Shown here in pieces: positions 1 to 7,618 of a stretch of 33,394 bases of DNA; positions within the stretch are counted from its first letter, which is position 1, and each line of letters starts with the position of its first letter. A program made the position numbers and the translations under genes. The notes beneath the pieces were generated by a model. That model saw nothing but the letters and a program-made list of their open reading frames with translations, ran no database searches and was not told where the DNA came from. This stretch comes from an uncultured Ruminococcus sp. (GTDB lineage Bacteria > Bacillota > Clostridia > Oscillospirales > Ruminococcaceae), in assembly GCA_937910385.1 (NCBI GenBank), contig CALEPT010000215.1, forward strand, positions 1 through 33,394. The letters are read 5' to 3'.

Positions 1-3
1 GGG

Positions 4-40
4 CTATGCACTTTTTCGAGCCCCTTTTATGCACTTTCTA
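4..40. repeat. Inverted repeat at left window end
   Basis: The segment starting CTATGCAC at 4 and ending TTTCTA at 40 matches, in inverted orientation and with a few mismatches and small gaps, 33355-33389 at the other end. Each copy holds two TGCA-CTTT-like units about 20 nt apart around a GAGCCC core. Paired short repeats like this are seen at the ends of several transposon families. The window may simply stop where an assembly met copies of the same insertion sequence. No transposase belonging to these ends is visible. Confidence 0.5.
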
Positions 41-66
41 CTTGACAAACACAATCGTAATACTAA

Positions 67-840
67 TCATGTTTTTAAATTTGAAAGTTGAATATAAACA
101 GCTGACAATTTGTTCAATTGTTTTTTAAGTGTGTTTTTGTTTTCATCTGAAATGTTCTGGTGAGGTCGTTTAATTGCATCATCCAATAACGTGATATGTT
201 CTTTTATTATTTCCATAATACAATCATCGTTATTAGAAAATATGAAATCATTCATATTACGGTCATCAATCAGATCAATCAATGATTCATTAATTCTGAT
301 GAACTGATCAATTTCAACATATTCGTTTAAAGCATATAAAGCGGATACGTCTTTCATACTTTTTGCGAATTCGGTGAATACCACGGAAAATTTTTTATAG
401 ATCTTTATGAAACAAGTACTCATTTTACGAATCGTTTTTTCACCTATATCTTCATCTTCTGTACTTATGAATCGTCCTTTGGTGATATCTTCATTTATTT
501 TGTTATCTGCCATATCACCTATTGCTTTGAGCTCTTCATAGAATTTAAATATACACTGAGATTTTAAGATACCAATCAATTCCTGAGAATCAATTAAAGC
601 GAAACTGTGAATCATCGATATTATTATATCGATATCTCTTTCAATCTCTGGAAAGAACTTTCTGTCAAGTAGTTCATAGAACTCCATAAACTTTTTTCTG
701 GGTTTGAATAATTCTATAACCGGTCCTTTCTCAACATTATTGATATCTAATATATCGGATATTAAATCTTCTGTGCATTGGAAATGGTTCTGCTTGATTG
801 CATTCATGCTTTTTGATGCATATTCAAAACTATTATTCAT
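67..840 (-). CDS. Hypothetical helical protein, paralogue of 32512-33294
   Basis: Unrecognised 257-aa soluble, mostly helical, charged protein; no signal peptide or membrane segment. An AAGGAG site sits 8-10 nt before the ATG. It shares length, the N-terminal MNN start and a central KGRxIS-E segment followed by an aligned helical C-terminal half with the 260-aa protein at the other end of the window, so the two look like distant paralogues. It is a single-gene unit: a terminator lies upstream (964-993) and its own promoter/operator at 905-948 has the same design as that of the VWA operon, so the two may be co-regulated. No function can be assigned. Confidence 0.75.
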   Translation of the reverse strand: MNNSFEYASKSMNAIKQNHFQCTEDLISDILDINNVEKGPVIELFKPRKKFMEFYELLDRKFFPEIERDIDIIISMIHSFALIDSQELIGILKSQCIFKFYEELKAIGDMADNKINEDITKGRFISTEDEDIGEKTIRKMSTCFIKIYKKFSVVFTEFAKSMKDVSALYALNEYVEIDQFIRINESLIDLIDDRNMNDFIFSNNDDCIMEIIKEHITLLDDAIKRPHQNISDENKNTLKKQLNKLSAVYIQLSNLKT

Positions 841-904
841 TTTAATTCTCCTTTCTTAATATTGTTCACCTGTTGTAAAGTCGATGTGTTTATCTTCTGC
901 TTAT

Positions 905-948
905 ATTATACAGCATTTCAAGAATAACTTGGTCGCCGTCAAGGCGAC
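905..948 (-). promoter_or_regulatory. Promoter and operator of the 257-aa gene
   Basis: On the minus strand a TATAAT (905-910) lies 21 nt downstream of a perfect 6-bp inverted repeat, GTCGCC/GGCGAC (932-948, 5-nt spacer). No good -35 box is present; the inverted repeat sits just upstream of the expected -35 position, as for an activator or repressor site. The same layout recurs at 2288-2331 with identical 21-nt spacing and a shared ATTTCAAG block. Confidence 0.6.
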
Positions 949-963
949 ATTTTTGCCTCTTAA

Positions 964-993
964 CAAAAAAAGAACTCCCATCACTGGGAGTTC
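964..993 (-). terminator. Rho-independent terminator after the VWA operon
   Basis: Nine-base-pair stem (972-980 with 985-993, loop of 4) followed on the minus strand by a T run. It overlaps the last codons of the 60-aa gene and closes the operon. Confidence 0.8.
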
Positions 994-1163
994 CTTATAA
1001 GTTCTAAGCCTTCTTCATCGGGTTCGGGTGTGATGGAGTATACACATGTTTCATCACACATATGTGCACATCTACATGTGTATTTTCCAATTTTAATAAG
1101 TACAAAATTATCTTCTAAGCAGTAGGGATAATCTCGCTTTTCTTCATTTGTAAGAATTCTCAT
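981..1163 (-). CDS. 60-aa Cys-rich mini-protein
   Basis: Unrecognised. The start chosen is the ATG at 1163, preceded by AAGGAGTTCCTAT; longer upstream readings have no ribosome site. The protein has five cysteines and a histidine, four of the cysteines grouped as CRCAHMC-(3)-C around residues 30-40, which suggests a small metal-binding knuckle. It is the last gene of the VWA operon, and the terminator hairpin overlaps its stop. It may be a metal-binding accessory or a peptide maturation product; neither can be shown. Confidence 0.6.
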   Translation of the reverse strand: MRILTNEEKRDYPYCLEDNFVLIKIGKYTCRCAHMCDETCVYSITPEPDEEGLELIRNSQ

Positions 1164-1221
1164 ATAGGAACTCCTTTCATATGCATGCGACAACCGAAAC
1201 TGTACCGGTGATACTAAACGA

Positions 1222-1437
1222 TCAATCTTCATACCTTTGCTTGAAATATTGGCAGGTATAAGTTGCAAGTGTTTCTATTCCGCTGCCTTTTTTAAAACAG
1301 GAATGCTTCTCGGAGTTGTCAGCGGTGAATAACATACCGCCGCGAACTATTCCGATAGTGGTACTGCCGATCGCACCATTCCAGTGTTTGCATAGCAGAC
1401 AGCATTTCTGAGTGCGTGAAAACTGCATATTTGCCAT
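1222..1437 (-). CDS. 71-aa CxxCxxWNG mini-protein
   Basis: Unrecognised small Cys-rich protein with a GAGGT ribosome site ahead of the ATG. It has an N-terminal CLLCKHWNG motif (residues 13-21), a single Cys near residue 47 and a C-terminal CQYF, a spacing that fits a four-Cys zinc site. The same CxxCxxWNG start and Cys spacing occur in the 81-aa protein at 5188-5433, so this is a small family present twice here. Third gene of the VWA operon. Role unknown. Confidence 0.65.
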   Translation of the reverse strand: MANMQFSRTQKCCLLCKHWNGAIGSTTIGIVRGGMLFTADNSEKHSCFKKGSGIETLATYTCQYFKQRYED

Positions 1438-1447
1438 TTCGCTTACC

Positions 1448-1597
1448 TCACTTCTTTATTTTATTCCTGAAAGGATCGGTCTTTTCTCCGCTTGCAATGC
1501 AATCCGGGCATGGACTTGTCACGCATTTTATCAGTCCCAGTTTGTAAGGACATTCCTTGCATTTGCGCATATATTTTGGTATCTTCACTTTGGTCAT
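1448..1597 (-). CDS. 49-aa Cys-rich mini-protein
   Basis: Unrecognised. Start set at the ATG at 1597, which has an AGAGGTGAG site 5-6 nt upstream; the longer in-frame reading overlaps the VWA gene and has no such site. It carries CKECPYKLGLIKC and CPDC, five cysteines in about 25 residues and a basic C-terminus, so it probably binds a metal. It lies 23 nt after the VWA gene and 10 nt before the 71-aa gene, in one transcript. Confidence 0.65.
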   Translation of the reverse strand: MTKVKIPKYMRKCKECPYKLGLIKCVTSPCPDCIASGEKTDPFRNKIKK

Positions 1598-1620
1598 TTT
1601 ACTCACCTCTCTGAAGAATG

Positions 1621-2241
1621 TCATTTTACCTTCTTCTTCCAGTTCCTTTCTATCGGAACACAACCTCTGACTGATGAAGTTACAGCAGACATCGCATCAT
1701 ATACAGAGGCTGTTCCGCATGCAGAAGCTGTATAATTGACAGCTCTGTCCTCAGATATTCCGATATCAGCAGCAGCGGAAACAGCATCAATATTAGCGCC
1801 TATGAAAATGAACTCCCAGCCGATCTCTTTCTTGGCTTCTATCATTTTCCTGACCTTTTTCAGATCATATTTCCGGCTGGCATTTTCCATGCCGTCGGTT
1901 GTGATGCAGAAAAGAGTGTGCTCAGGAACATCCTCCTTCCGTGCATATTTGTGAATATTCCCGATGTGGTGTATCGCTCCGCCGACAGCGTCAAGAAGAG
2001 CAGTACATCCACGGGGGAAATACTCCTTATCGGTCATTTTTGGAACGTCCGCAAGATCTATCCTGTCGTGTAGGACTTCACTCTCGTTGTCAAAAAGGAC
2101 TGTAGAAACAAAGCATTTTCCGTCGAGTTTTTTCTGCTTTTCGATCATTGAATTGAAGCCGCCGATAGTATCGCTTTCAAGTCCCGCCATTGAACCTGAA
2201 CGGTCGAGTATAAGTACGAGTTCTGTAATATTGTTTTTCAT
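1621..2241 (-). CDS. VWA-domain protein
   Basis: A 206-aa single-domain cytoplasmic von Willebrand factor A protein. The metal-ion-dependent adhesion site is complete: D13-x-S15-G-S17, a Thr at about residue 80 in GCTALLDA, and D116 in TTDG. Stand-alone bacterial VWA proteins of this size resemble TerY-type proteins and often act with an ATPase or metal- or phosphorylation-linked partners; no such partner is fused here. AAGGAGG precedes the ATG. It heads an operon with three Cys-rich mini-proteins, and its promoter (2288-2331) shares an inverted-repeat operator with the 257-aa gene. Its function in this setting is unknown. Confidence 0.85.
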   Translation of the reverse strand: MKNNITELVLILDRSGSMAGLESDTIGGFNSMIEKQKKLDGKCFVSTVLFDNESEVLHDRIDLADVPKMTDKEYFPRGCTALLDAVGGAIHHIGNIHKYARKEDVPEHTLFCITTDGMENASRKYDLKKVRKMIEAKKEIGWEFIFIGANIDAVSAAADIGISEDRAVNYTASACGTASVYDAMSAVTSSVRGCVPIERNWKKKVK

Positions 2242-2287
2242 AATGATTCCTCCTTGAAATTGGTAATCTGTTTTCTTCTGTGATCAT

Positions 2288-2331
2288 ATAATACCATATT
2301 TCAAGGGGAGAGTGGTCGCCTTCAGGGCGAC
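2288..2331 (-). promoter_or_regulatory. Promoter and operator of the VWA operon
   Basis: Minus-strand TATTAT (2288-2293), 21 nt downstream of the inverted repeat GTCGCC/GGCGAC (2315-2331, 5-nt spacer). It lies only 3 nt beyond the macro-domain gene stop. Near-identical design at 905-948 argues for a common regulator. Confidence 0.6.
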
Positions 2332-2334
2332 ATT

Positions 2335-3381
2335 TTATGAACCTATCAAAACCTGATCAAACTTGAAAAGAGCTTCGTTTATCTCGTAAATGTTATAATT
2401 GCCGTTCTCGATAAAATACCGGACAATTATGTCAAATTTACTGGAATTTGACAGCCCGAAGCCTGCCTTTAATAGCATCTCTTTTGTTTCGTCAATATCA
2501 AGCTCCAGAGCGATAGCAAATGCAACAGCAGTGACTTTCTTAGGGTGATAATTCTTGTTGGAACGTATTTTAGAGAACAGCTTTCGGTCGATATTTGCCT
2601 TTTTATAGCAATCCGAATCAGTCATGCCCTTCTCATCAATCTTCCGCAGCAGCATCTCAGTAAAGCTCTCATCTATCATTTTCAGCTTTGCCTCAATACC
2701 TTCAATGCAAGTGCCTCCGATAGCAGGAAAACTTGAATGAGCTGAACGAGCTTTCCCTTTGCTATTAGAAGCCTTTTTTCTGAACAGACGGAATGGCTCA
2801 TTTGTACTGAAGGCAGTACCTACAGCCGCTGAATATCCCCACATTCTTGATTCATCAAAGTAATTATCATCAATAAACGCCTGGATATCTTTCAGTTTCT
2901 TCCTTCCGATGTCGAAAGACTCCCGGTCGAAGATAACAATAGTTATCTCCATATCATGAGCCTTCAGGAACGCAGAACAACTGTCCACTGCTATTTTCAA
3001 AGCCTGATCCTTCGGATAGCCAGATGCTCCCGTTGATATAAGGGGAAATGCGATACTGCGAAACTTATTTGCTGCTGCGATCCTGAGACATTCTTTATAA
3101 CAGCTACGGAGCAGCTTAGATTCATTATTCTTCCCGCCGCTCCACACAGGTCCGACAGTATGTATAATGTTTTTGGCAGGCAGCTTGCAGCCCTTGGTCA
3201 GCTTTGCCTTTCCGACCTCACAGCCGCCGAGTTTTCTGCATTCATCCAGCAGTTTTGGTCCGGCAGCACGGTGGATAGCTCCATTAACTCCACCTCCACC
3301 GAGAAGGGAAGCGTTTGCAGGATTCACTATTGCATCGACTTTCAGCTTTGTTATATCATCACGAATAAACATTAACGGCAT
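2335..3381 (-). CDS. Macro-domain protein with C-terminal helical domain
   Basis: 348 aa. Residues 1-165 form a macro (Appr-1''-p processing) domain of the MacroD/YmdB kind: D16-AIVNPAN, the GGGGVNGAIH loop (28-37) and the ISTGASGYP phosphate-binding loop (115-123). Known members bind ADP-ribose and hydrolyse O-acetyl-ADP-ribose or ADP-ribosyl-aspartate/glutamate. Residues from about 245 to the end form a helical domain with YKKANIDRKLFSKIRSN, resembling an HTH-like fold also found behind other bacterial macro and signalling domains. AAGGAG precedes the ATG. It lies directly upstream of the VWA operon but has its own promoter. The exact substrate cannot be told from sequence. Confidence 0.85.
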   Translation of the reverse strand: MPLMFIRDDITKLKVDAIVNPANASLLGGGGVNGAIHRAAGPKLLDECRKLGGCEVGKAKLTKGCKLPAKNIIHTVGPVWSGGKNNESKLLRSCYKECLRIAAANKFRSIAFPLISTGASGYPKDQALKIAVDSCSAFLKAHDMEITIVIFDRESFDIGRKKLKDIQAFIDDNYFDESRMWGYSAAVGTAFSTNEPFRLFRKKASNSKGKARSAHSSFPAIGGTCIEGIEAKLKMIDESFTEMLLRKIDEKGMTDSDCYKKANIDRKLFSKIRSNKNYHPKKVTAVAFAIALELDIDETKEMLLKAGFGLSNSSKFDIIVRYFIENGNYNIYEINEALFKFDQVLIGS

Positions 3382-3409
3382 ATTATCGCTCCTTACTCTG
3401 TTTTTTCAT

Positions 3410-3438
3410 ATTATACCATGACTGATGTCGGATTGCAA
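3410..3438 (-). promoter_or_regulatory. Promoter of the macro-domain gene
   Basis: Minus strand TTGCAA, 17-nt spacer, TATAAT, about 30 nt upstream of the ATG at 3381. Confidence 0.65.
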
Positions 3439-3539
3439 TAATACTCTCATTTAACGTAGTATGGAATGTTTCTTTATGTTATCGAAATAAAACACTACAG
3501 CAAAATGAATGTCTTGACAGTTTGAGCTTGTTTATGAAA

Positions 3540-3689
3540 TTACATTTCGCTTATCGCTATTGATATAATTTCTCTATGTGCGTTCCTGCCTCTAAGGTGA
3601 GCTTCTGCCTCTTCTTTTGAATGCGCAGATATTATTCCGGAAACACTTCCGCCTTCTTTCCAATAAATTACATAACGAAAATTACGCAT
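3540..3689 (-). CDS. 49-aa small protein
   Basis: Short gene with a strong AAGGAGGATG site 6-8 nt before the ATG. The product begins MRNFRYVIYWKEGG and ends AISEM; the middle HSKEEAEAHLRGRN suggests a beta-beta-alpha-like small fold. It has no cysteines and no membrane segment. It lies entirely inside the inverted-repeat-bounded unit. The family is not recognised; coding status rests on the ribosome site and amino-acid composition. Confidence 0.55.
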   Translation of the reverse strand: MRNFRYVIYWKEGGSVSGIISAHSKEEAEAHLRGRNAHREIISIAISEM

Positions 3690-3801
3690 CTTTACACATC
3701 CTCCTTTTAATATAATCCGGATTTAACAAGGCTCACAGCCCGCAAGATAACATAAAAATTCTTAGTATCTGGATTAATCAGATTTCAATCATTCCTTCGA
3801 T

Positions 3802-3822
3802 ATTTCACTCATTGAGTGAAAT
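3802..3822. promoter_or_regulatory. Perfect 21-nt palindrome
   Basis: ATTTCACTCA, one T, then its exact reverse complement. No T run follows, so it looks more like an operator or cruciform than a terminator. It lies inside the inverted-repeat unit, upstream of the 49-aa gene. Confidence 0.4.
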
Positions 3823-4140
3823 GAAATCAAGCGGGATGAGCGTATATCAAATCACGTTGTATCAGACATCTTTAAATATCATTACTGGTAAGCTTTCAAA
3901 TCAGCGAGTGGTAACTTTTGGGGGACAAACACAACAACAATTTCAAACTGTCAAGACCTCCATTTCGCTGCAGTGTTTTATTTCGTATAGTGATTACTGA
4001 TATATCAAATCATTTTCATTTTCTTTTTAGAATTATACCATCTCCATTTTGAGTTATTTTATATTTTCGCAATTTACTAAAAGAAGCAATTTCCTAATTC
4101 TTTTTCGTTCTTTAAGTATATTGCCATATGTATTCCTCCT

Positions 4141-5177
4141 TTAATTCATTTCCAACTGTTTGTTTTTATTCTTGTTGAAGAACGGCAGATAAATCCTTTT
4201 AGTCATAAATCCTTTTACAGAGTTGGCTACTGATTTTAAAACGTTTTTTAATTTTGGCTCGTCTTCTGTTTGGGTAAAAAGTCCATTTATAGTCCCGGCA
4301 ATTACAGCGCCTTTCATTCCGAATACATCACTGGCACTTTCAACGGCTTCCTCCATGATTGCTACTTTATTTTGCTCCCATACTGCGGCAGCGGTAGATA
4401 CAACTGTATTTTTGATCTTTGACAATGCCTGAATTATGGTAGTTTTTCCCTTGATTACTTCTTTAAATACCATTGCTTCTTCAACTGCTTTGTGTGCAAT
4501 TGTAGCAAGTGCTCCGAAAGTTGTAGGAGGGATGATCCCGGATTCCTCTGCAATAACAAGTCCGGCAGAAACAGCAGTCTTTACGCCGTTACCAGCAACA
4601 TCTATCACTGTATCTATAATAAATTCCTTGTCGCTGATTACTGCTCCTATACCTTCTTCAGAGGCTTTCATATAAACATCGGCAGCGACCTCTCTGAAGC
4701 CGGTTTTAACAATTTCGCCTACTGTTTCTTTGGCTGTGTCTTTCAGCTTGAAGTTGTTCCAGTTGTCGTCGTTCCATTCTTCGGTGTCCTGTGTATCGAT
4801 CTCTTCAACGCTTGTTTCCTCAATATCAATCACATTTTCATACTCGGCGTTCGCCTTATTTATTCCATTAAAGAATACCGCAAGATCTCGTGCCTTTTCG
4901 CCGTTCGAGCTGCTATCCTCAACAACTTCATTTGCAAACCACGTTTCAGCCGATTGACCATTCACCATAGCTGCTTCCATAGAAGCCTTTTTCGCCTCAA
5001 TAATGTCGAGAGTGCCAAGTATCTCATCAGATATGCTTTTGATTGCATCGACCGATTTTTCGGGCAGTTTCTCGCCTAAATATCCCTGTATTTTTAGATG
5101 ATTTTGTTCTCTGTGTAATATCGGTATAGTTCCTTGAATTTCGGATTTATTGCTGCCAATGATAATGCAACTGTAAT
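4141..5177 (-). pseudogene. Frameshifted gene for Ala/Val-rich helical protein
   Basis: The intact downstream part (4141-4980) reads as a 279-aa protein with no ribosome site before its first ATG, while coding continues upstream in the same frame (GEKLPEKSVDAIKSI) to about 5102. There a run of four A (minus strand, 5102-5105) separates it from a second frame reading AINPKFKELYRYYTENK, which hits TAA at 5094-5096. One extra A would join the frames into about 345 aa. No clear start codon is seen in the upstream frame. The middle of the protein is Ala/Val/Ile-rich and may be membrane-associated; an acidic stretch lies before it. Either a real frameshift or a homopolymer sequencing error. Function unknown. 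Confidence 0.6.
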
Positions 5178-5187
5178 AAAATTATAG

Positions 5188-5433
5188 TTACTTCCAACAT
5201 TCCCACATACAGCAAGTTGCTTTAGGCAAATGGAGTTTTCCGTCAACTGAACAAGATGCAAGCACATAAAAGAGCTCTATTTTAGCTGTCTTAGGGTCAA
5301 ATGGTGCTATTTTTTCAAGAAGCCTTTGAAATCCATTAGATGGCGGTCTATATTCAAGCTGCTTCCTTTTGCCATTCCAATAAGCACAGTTCGCACACAC
5401 TCTATCTGTTATAGGACTAAAAATATATGACAT
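5188..5433 (-). CDS. 81-aa CxxCxxWNG mini-protein
   Basis: Paralogue of the 71-aa protein at 1222-1437: N-terminal CANCAYWNG, one middle Cys and a C-terminal C-C-x(3)-C cluster. Probably a small zinc-binding protein. AAGGAG lies 7 nt before the ATG. It sits between the membrane protein gene and the frameshifted gene, with which it nearly overlaps. Role unknown. Confidence 0.65.
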   Translation of the reverse strand: MSYIFSPITDRVCANCAYWNGKRKQLEYRPPSNGFQRLLEKIAPFDPKTAKIELFYVLASCSVDGKLHLPKATCCMWECWK

Positions 5434-5536
5434 AAATAATCTCCTTATTTATAGAAATGATAAAACATATTATTCATAAACAAAATATAAACATTGGTTT
5501 AGACCTCCTAATTCTAATACGGCATTGTGTTTGCTA

Positions 5537-6391
5537 TCAATCATCAAAGCTTAATTCAAGCGTTTCCCCAAAAACAATATTACCCTCATCTTCAGGAATT
5601 ATTTTTGATCTGAATAAGTTGTTGCTTCCGCCTACTGTTTCGATTAAACCTTCAGCAATAGACTGCATAATTATTCCTATACAAGCTTGCTGAAAATAAA
5701 TCATATCAACCGAACCATCATCTTTGAGGTAAAACGCTTTAAAACTTGCCATTTCTTTACAATTATATAGGTTTTCATAATTAAACATATAAATATTTTT
5801 TATAGCATTCGGCAATTCTTTCATAAAATATGTAAGAACAATTTCCCTGTATTTGAAAGATGCGAAATCACCATAGCCAATCCATTCCGGTTCAGTTATT
5901 GGTAATGGTTCTAATTTGTTGTTCTTACGCTGTTTGTTATTCTCGACCTGCTTTTTATAACGAGGATTTATATACTGAACGCTCCTTGCTTTCTGAAATT
6001 CAGTAGCTTCATTTGAATATCTGATAAACTCCTGTGGTGACGTATATCCGTGAGCAGATATAAATCCCTCTACTCTTCCCGGTATCAATGGTATTTCCGC
6101 ATTTCTTATCTCTTCTTCCTTGGCAAATTCTTTATATCCGTAAATTATTACAAGGACGAATAGAATGACTCCTAACAATGCAATGATACCGTGTAAGGTG
6201 TCACCTGCATTGAATTCGTTTGTCATTGCTGAAAGATATGCAATCGCTACACCTATTGAAAAAATAATTCCTGCTATTTCATTAATCTTAGTAAATATAA
6301 ACACAGCCACGCCGATCCATATTACCACGACAAATATATAGCTTATTAAGAAAGGCATATCAAAAAAATCGCAAAATAGTAAATCATCCAT
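5537..6391 (-). CDS. Three-helix membrane protein, last gene of AAA+ operon
   Basis: 284 aa. Three hydrophobic segments lie at about residues 13-33, 37-57 and 66-85, followed by a 195-aa soluble part, predicted cytoplasmic, with an aromatic-rich centre (EWIGYGDFASFKYREIV). AGGAGG lies 7 nt before the ATG. It follows the four small proteins of the AAA+ operon with a 46-nt gap and the same strand, so it is probably co-transcribed. It has no recognisable family; a membrane anchor or substrate of the ATPase is an inference from context only. Confidence 0.7.
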   Translation of the reverse strand: MDDLLFCDFFDMPFLISYIFVVVIWIGVAVFIFTKINEIAGIIFSIGVAIAYLSAMTNEFNAGDTLHGIIALLGVILFVLVIIYGYKEFAKEEEIRNAEIPLIPGRVEGFISAHGYTSPQEFIRYSNEATEFQKARSVQYINPRYKKQVENNKQRKNNKLEPLPITEPEWIGYGDFASFKYREIVLTYFMKELPNAIKNIYMFNYENLYNCKEMASFKAFYLKDDGSVDMIYFQQACIGIIMQSIAEGLIETVGGSNNLFRSKIIPEDEGNIVFGETLELSFDD

Positions 6392-6437
6392 TTCAATTCC
6401 TCCTGTATATATTATAATGCCATACTCTACTACTATA

Positions 6438-6815
6438 CTAACTTTTCTTAAGAGTTAATACCTGTTTTTCAACATAAGATGTAATCTCTATTTTTTCACC
6501 ATCAAAGCCTTGCGCAGCAAGCATTGCATTTCTTATTTCTTCTGGAACATCATTTTCGTTGATATAATTCTGCTCTATAACTGTATCTTTACGCCATTTT
6601 CCACCAGGAAGCTTAGAATAGTTTTCTGACATATTTTTGAATCCGGCTCCGACGCGCTTAATGAAAGTTTCTGAGCCTTCTACAGTGACATTGAGAACAG
6701 ACTTGATTTTTTCAGCTGCTTTTGCAAGCCATTGGATAATGTTTTTCCAATATGCATGAATAGCTGCTCCCGCAAGAGCGCCAAGAACGCCCACAATTAA
6801 TAAGGTTCCTAACAT
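6438..6815 (-). CDS. Small membrane-anchored protein A2 of AAA+ operon
   Basis: 125 aa. One N-terminal transmembrane helix (residues 3-22), an amphipathic helix (23-40), then a soluble part with SETFIKRVGAG, ENYS..GGKWRKDTV and NDVPEEIR (88-95). The soluble half aligns with that of the 116-aa protein at 7619-7969 (CKTFVGEKLGV, DNYS..GKQWQKTTV, SEIPDEIK), so they are paralogues. The NDVPEEIR segment also matches the C-terminus of the AAA+ ATPase in this operon. AAAGGAG ribosome site. The family is not recognised; a docking or adaptor role is plausible but unproven. Confidence 0.7.
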   Translation of the reverse strand: MLGTLLIVGVLGALAGAAIHAYWKNIIQWLAKAAEKIKSVLNVTVEGSETFIKRVGAGFKNMSENYSKLPGGKWRKDTVIEQNYINENDVPEEIRNAMLAAQGFDGEKIEITSYVEKQVLTLKKS

Positions 6816-6821
6816 AATTAT

Positions 6822-7232
6822 TTACTCCTTTTCTGGTTTTGTGACTTTAAATTTTTCAGTTTCTTTTTTTAGCTTTTCAAGTTTAGCTTGTGTTTCTGAA
6901 TCATTTGCAAATTCAGAAACTGGGAGTTTTTGAGTTATTTTACTTTTGATCCATGTCGCGTCATCACGGCTTTTTTTACTGTACAAAACGATGCTCATTA
7001 CAACGTTATCAGGATCGTTTTCAGGAATGCTTATCTCACAATCTCCGCCAGCCATAATAACACCTTTTTTCTTTTCTTCTTCCAGCATATAATTATCTAT
7101 TTGCCTGCCGAGTTGCTCAGTGAATTGTGCATAGGTGATTGGAGTCTGTTCTGCTACTTTTCCTTTTTTATACAGGAAGGTCAAAACACCAACTACAGCT
7201 GCTCCGATTCCGACAAGTGGTAGAATACTCAT
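6822..7232 (-). CDS. Small membrane-anchored protein B2 of AAA+ operon
   Basis: 136 aa. One N-terminal transmembrane helix (residues 3-20) followed by a soluble domain containing GGDCEISIPEND and VVMSIVLY beta-like stretches and a Lys/Glu-rich helical tail. It is a paralogue of the 125-aa protein just upstream (7229-7606): both have F-x(7)-ID, GG-x-C-x-IS, a hydrophobic strand ending in VLY and a closing Leu/Lys/Glu helix. AAGGAGG precedes the ATG, and the start overlaps the upstream stop by 4 nt (ATGA), indicating translational coupling. Unknown family. Confidence 0.7.
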   Translation of the reverse strand: MSILPLVGIGAAVVGVLTFLYKKGKVAEQTPITYAQFTEQLGRQIDNYMLEEEKKKGVIMAGGDCEISIPENDPDNVVMSIVLYSKKSRDDATWIKSKITQKLPVSEFANDSETQAKLEKLKKETEKFKVTKPEKE

Positions 7233-7606
7233 TTTTTTCCTCCTTTTATCGGTGATTCAATATTGAATTCAATGCTTTCTTTCAGTAGCTTTCTCAGCAT
7301 TGAAAGAGTTGATCTTTCTTGAACAAATTCACGGTAATTGAATCGGCTTTTTATTTTTCGTTCAACTACCTCTTCATTTCCTTCTTCATTATAATACAGA
7401 ACAGATACTACGATCAGGAATGTATTCCTTGTAAATTCATCTTCATTTATTGTTGAGGATATAGTACATTTCCCGCCGTAGTAGCTATGCTTTTTATCTT
7501 TGCAGAAAGATAGTATTTCATGATCTATCAGGCTATTGTAGTATTCAATGAAAGAAGCCCATGTAAACTGTTCCGAAGTTTTCTTATCTATTTTTTCCAA
7601 TCCCAT
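7229..7606 (-). CDS. Small soluble protein B1 of AAA+ operon
   Basis: 125 aa, no membrane segment. It has the same domain as B2 (6822-7232) without the N-terminal anchor: WASFIEYYNSLIDHEIL, YYGGKCTISSTIN and TFLIVVSVLYYN, ending in a charged helix and GGKK. AAGGAG lies before the ATG. It overlaps the next gene by 4 nt and follows the 116-aa gene after 12 nt. The soluble/anchored pairing with B2 suggests a complex at the membrane; this is inference. Confidence 0.7.
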   Translation of the reverse strand: MGLEKIDKKTSEQFTWASFIEYYNSLIDHEILSFCKDKKHSYYGGKCTISSTINEDEFTRNTFLIVVSVLYYNEEGNEEVVERKIKSRFNYREFVQERSTLSMLRKLLKESIEFNIESPIKGGKK

Positions 7607-7618
7607 TTTATTTCTCCT

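Larger units (their letters stand above)
3484..3985. repeat. 502-bp unit bounded by 43-bp inverted repeats
   Basis: 3484-3526 and 3943-3985 are inverted repeats matching at 39 of 43 positions, starting CGAAATAAAACACT at the outer edge. The unit encloses the 49-aa gene, a palindrome at 3802-3822 and no transposase. The size and long terminal repeats fit a MITE-like or otherwise mobilised passive unit, but no target-site duplication is obvious. A large cruciform or regulatory role is the alternative. The region 3690-4140 has no other gene. Confidence 0.55.

Noticed and set aside
4492..5079. 195-codon plus-strand frame opposite the frameshifted gene
   Set aside because: Cys/Phe/Tyr-rich shadow of the minus-strand gene, whose composition is more natural.
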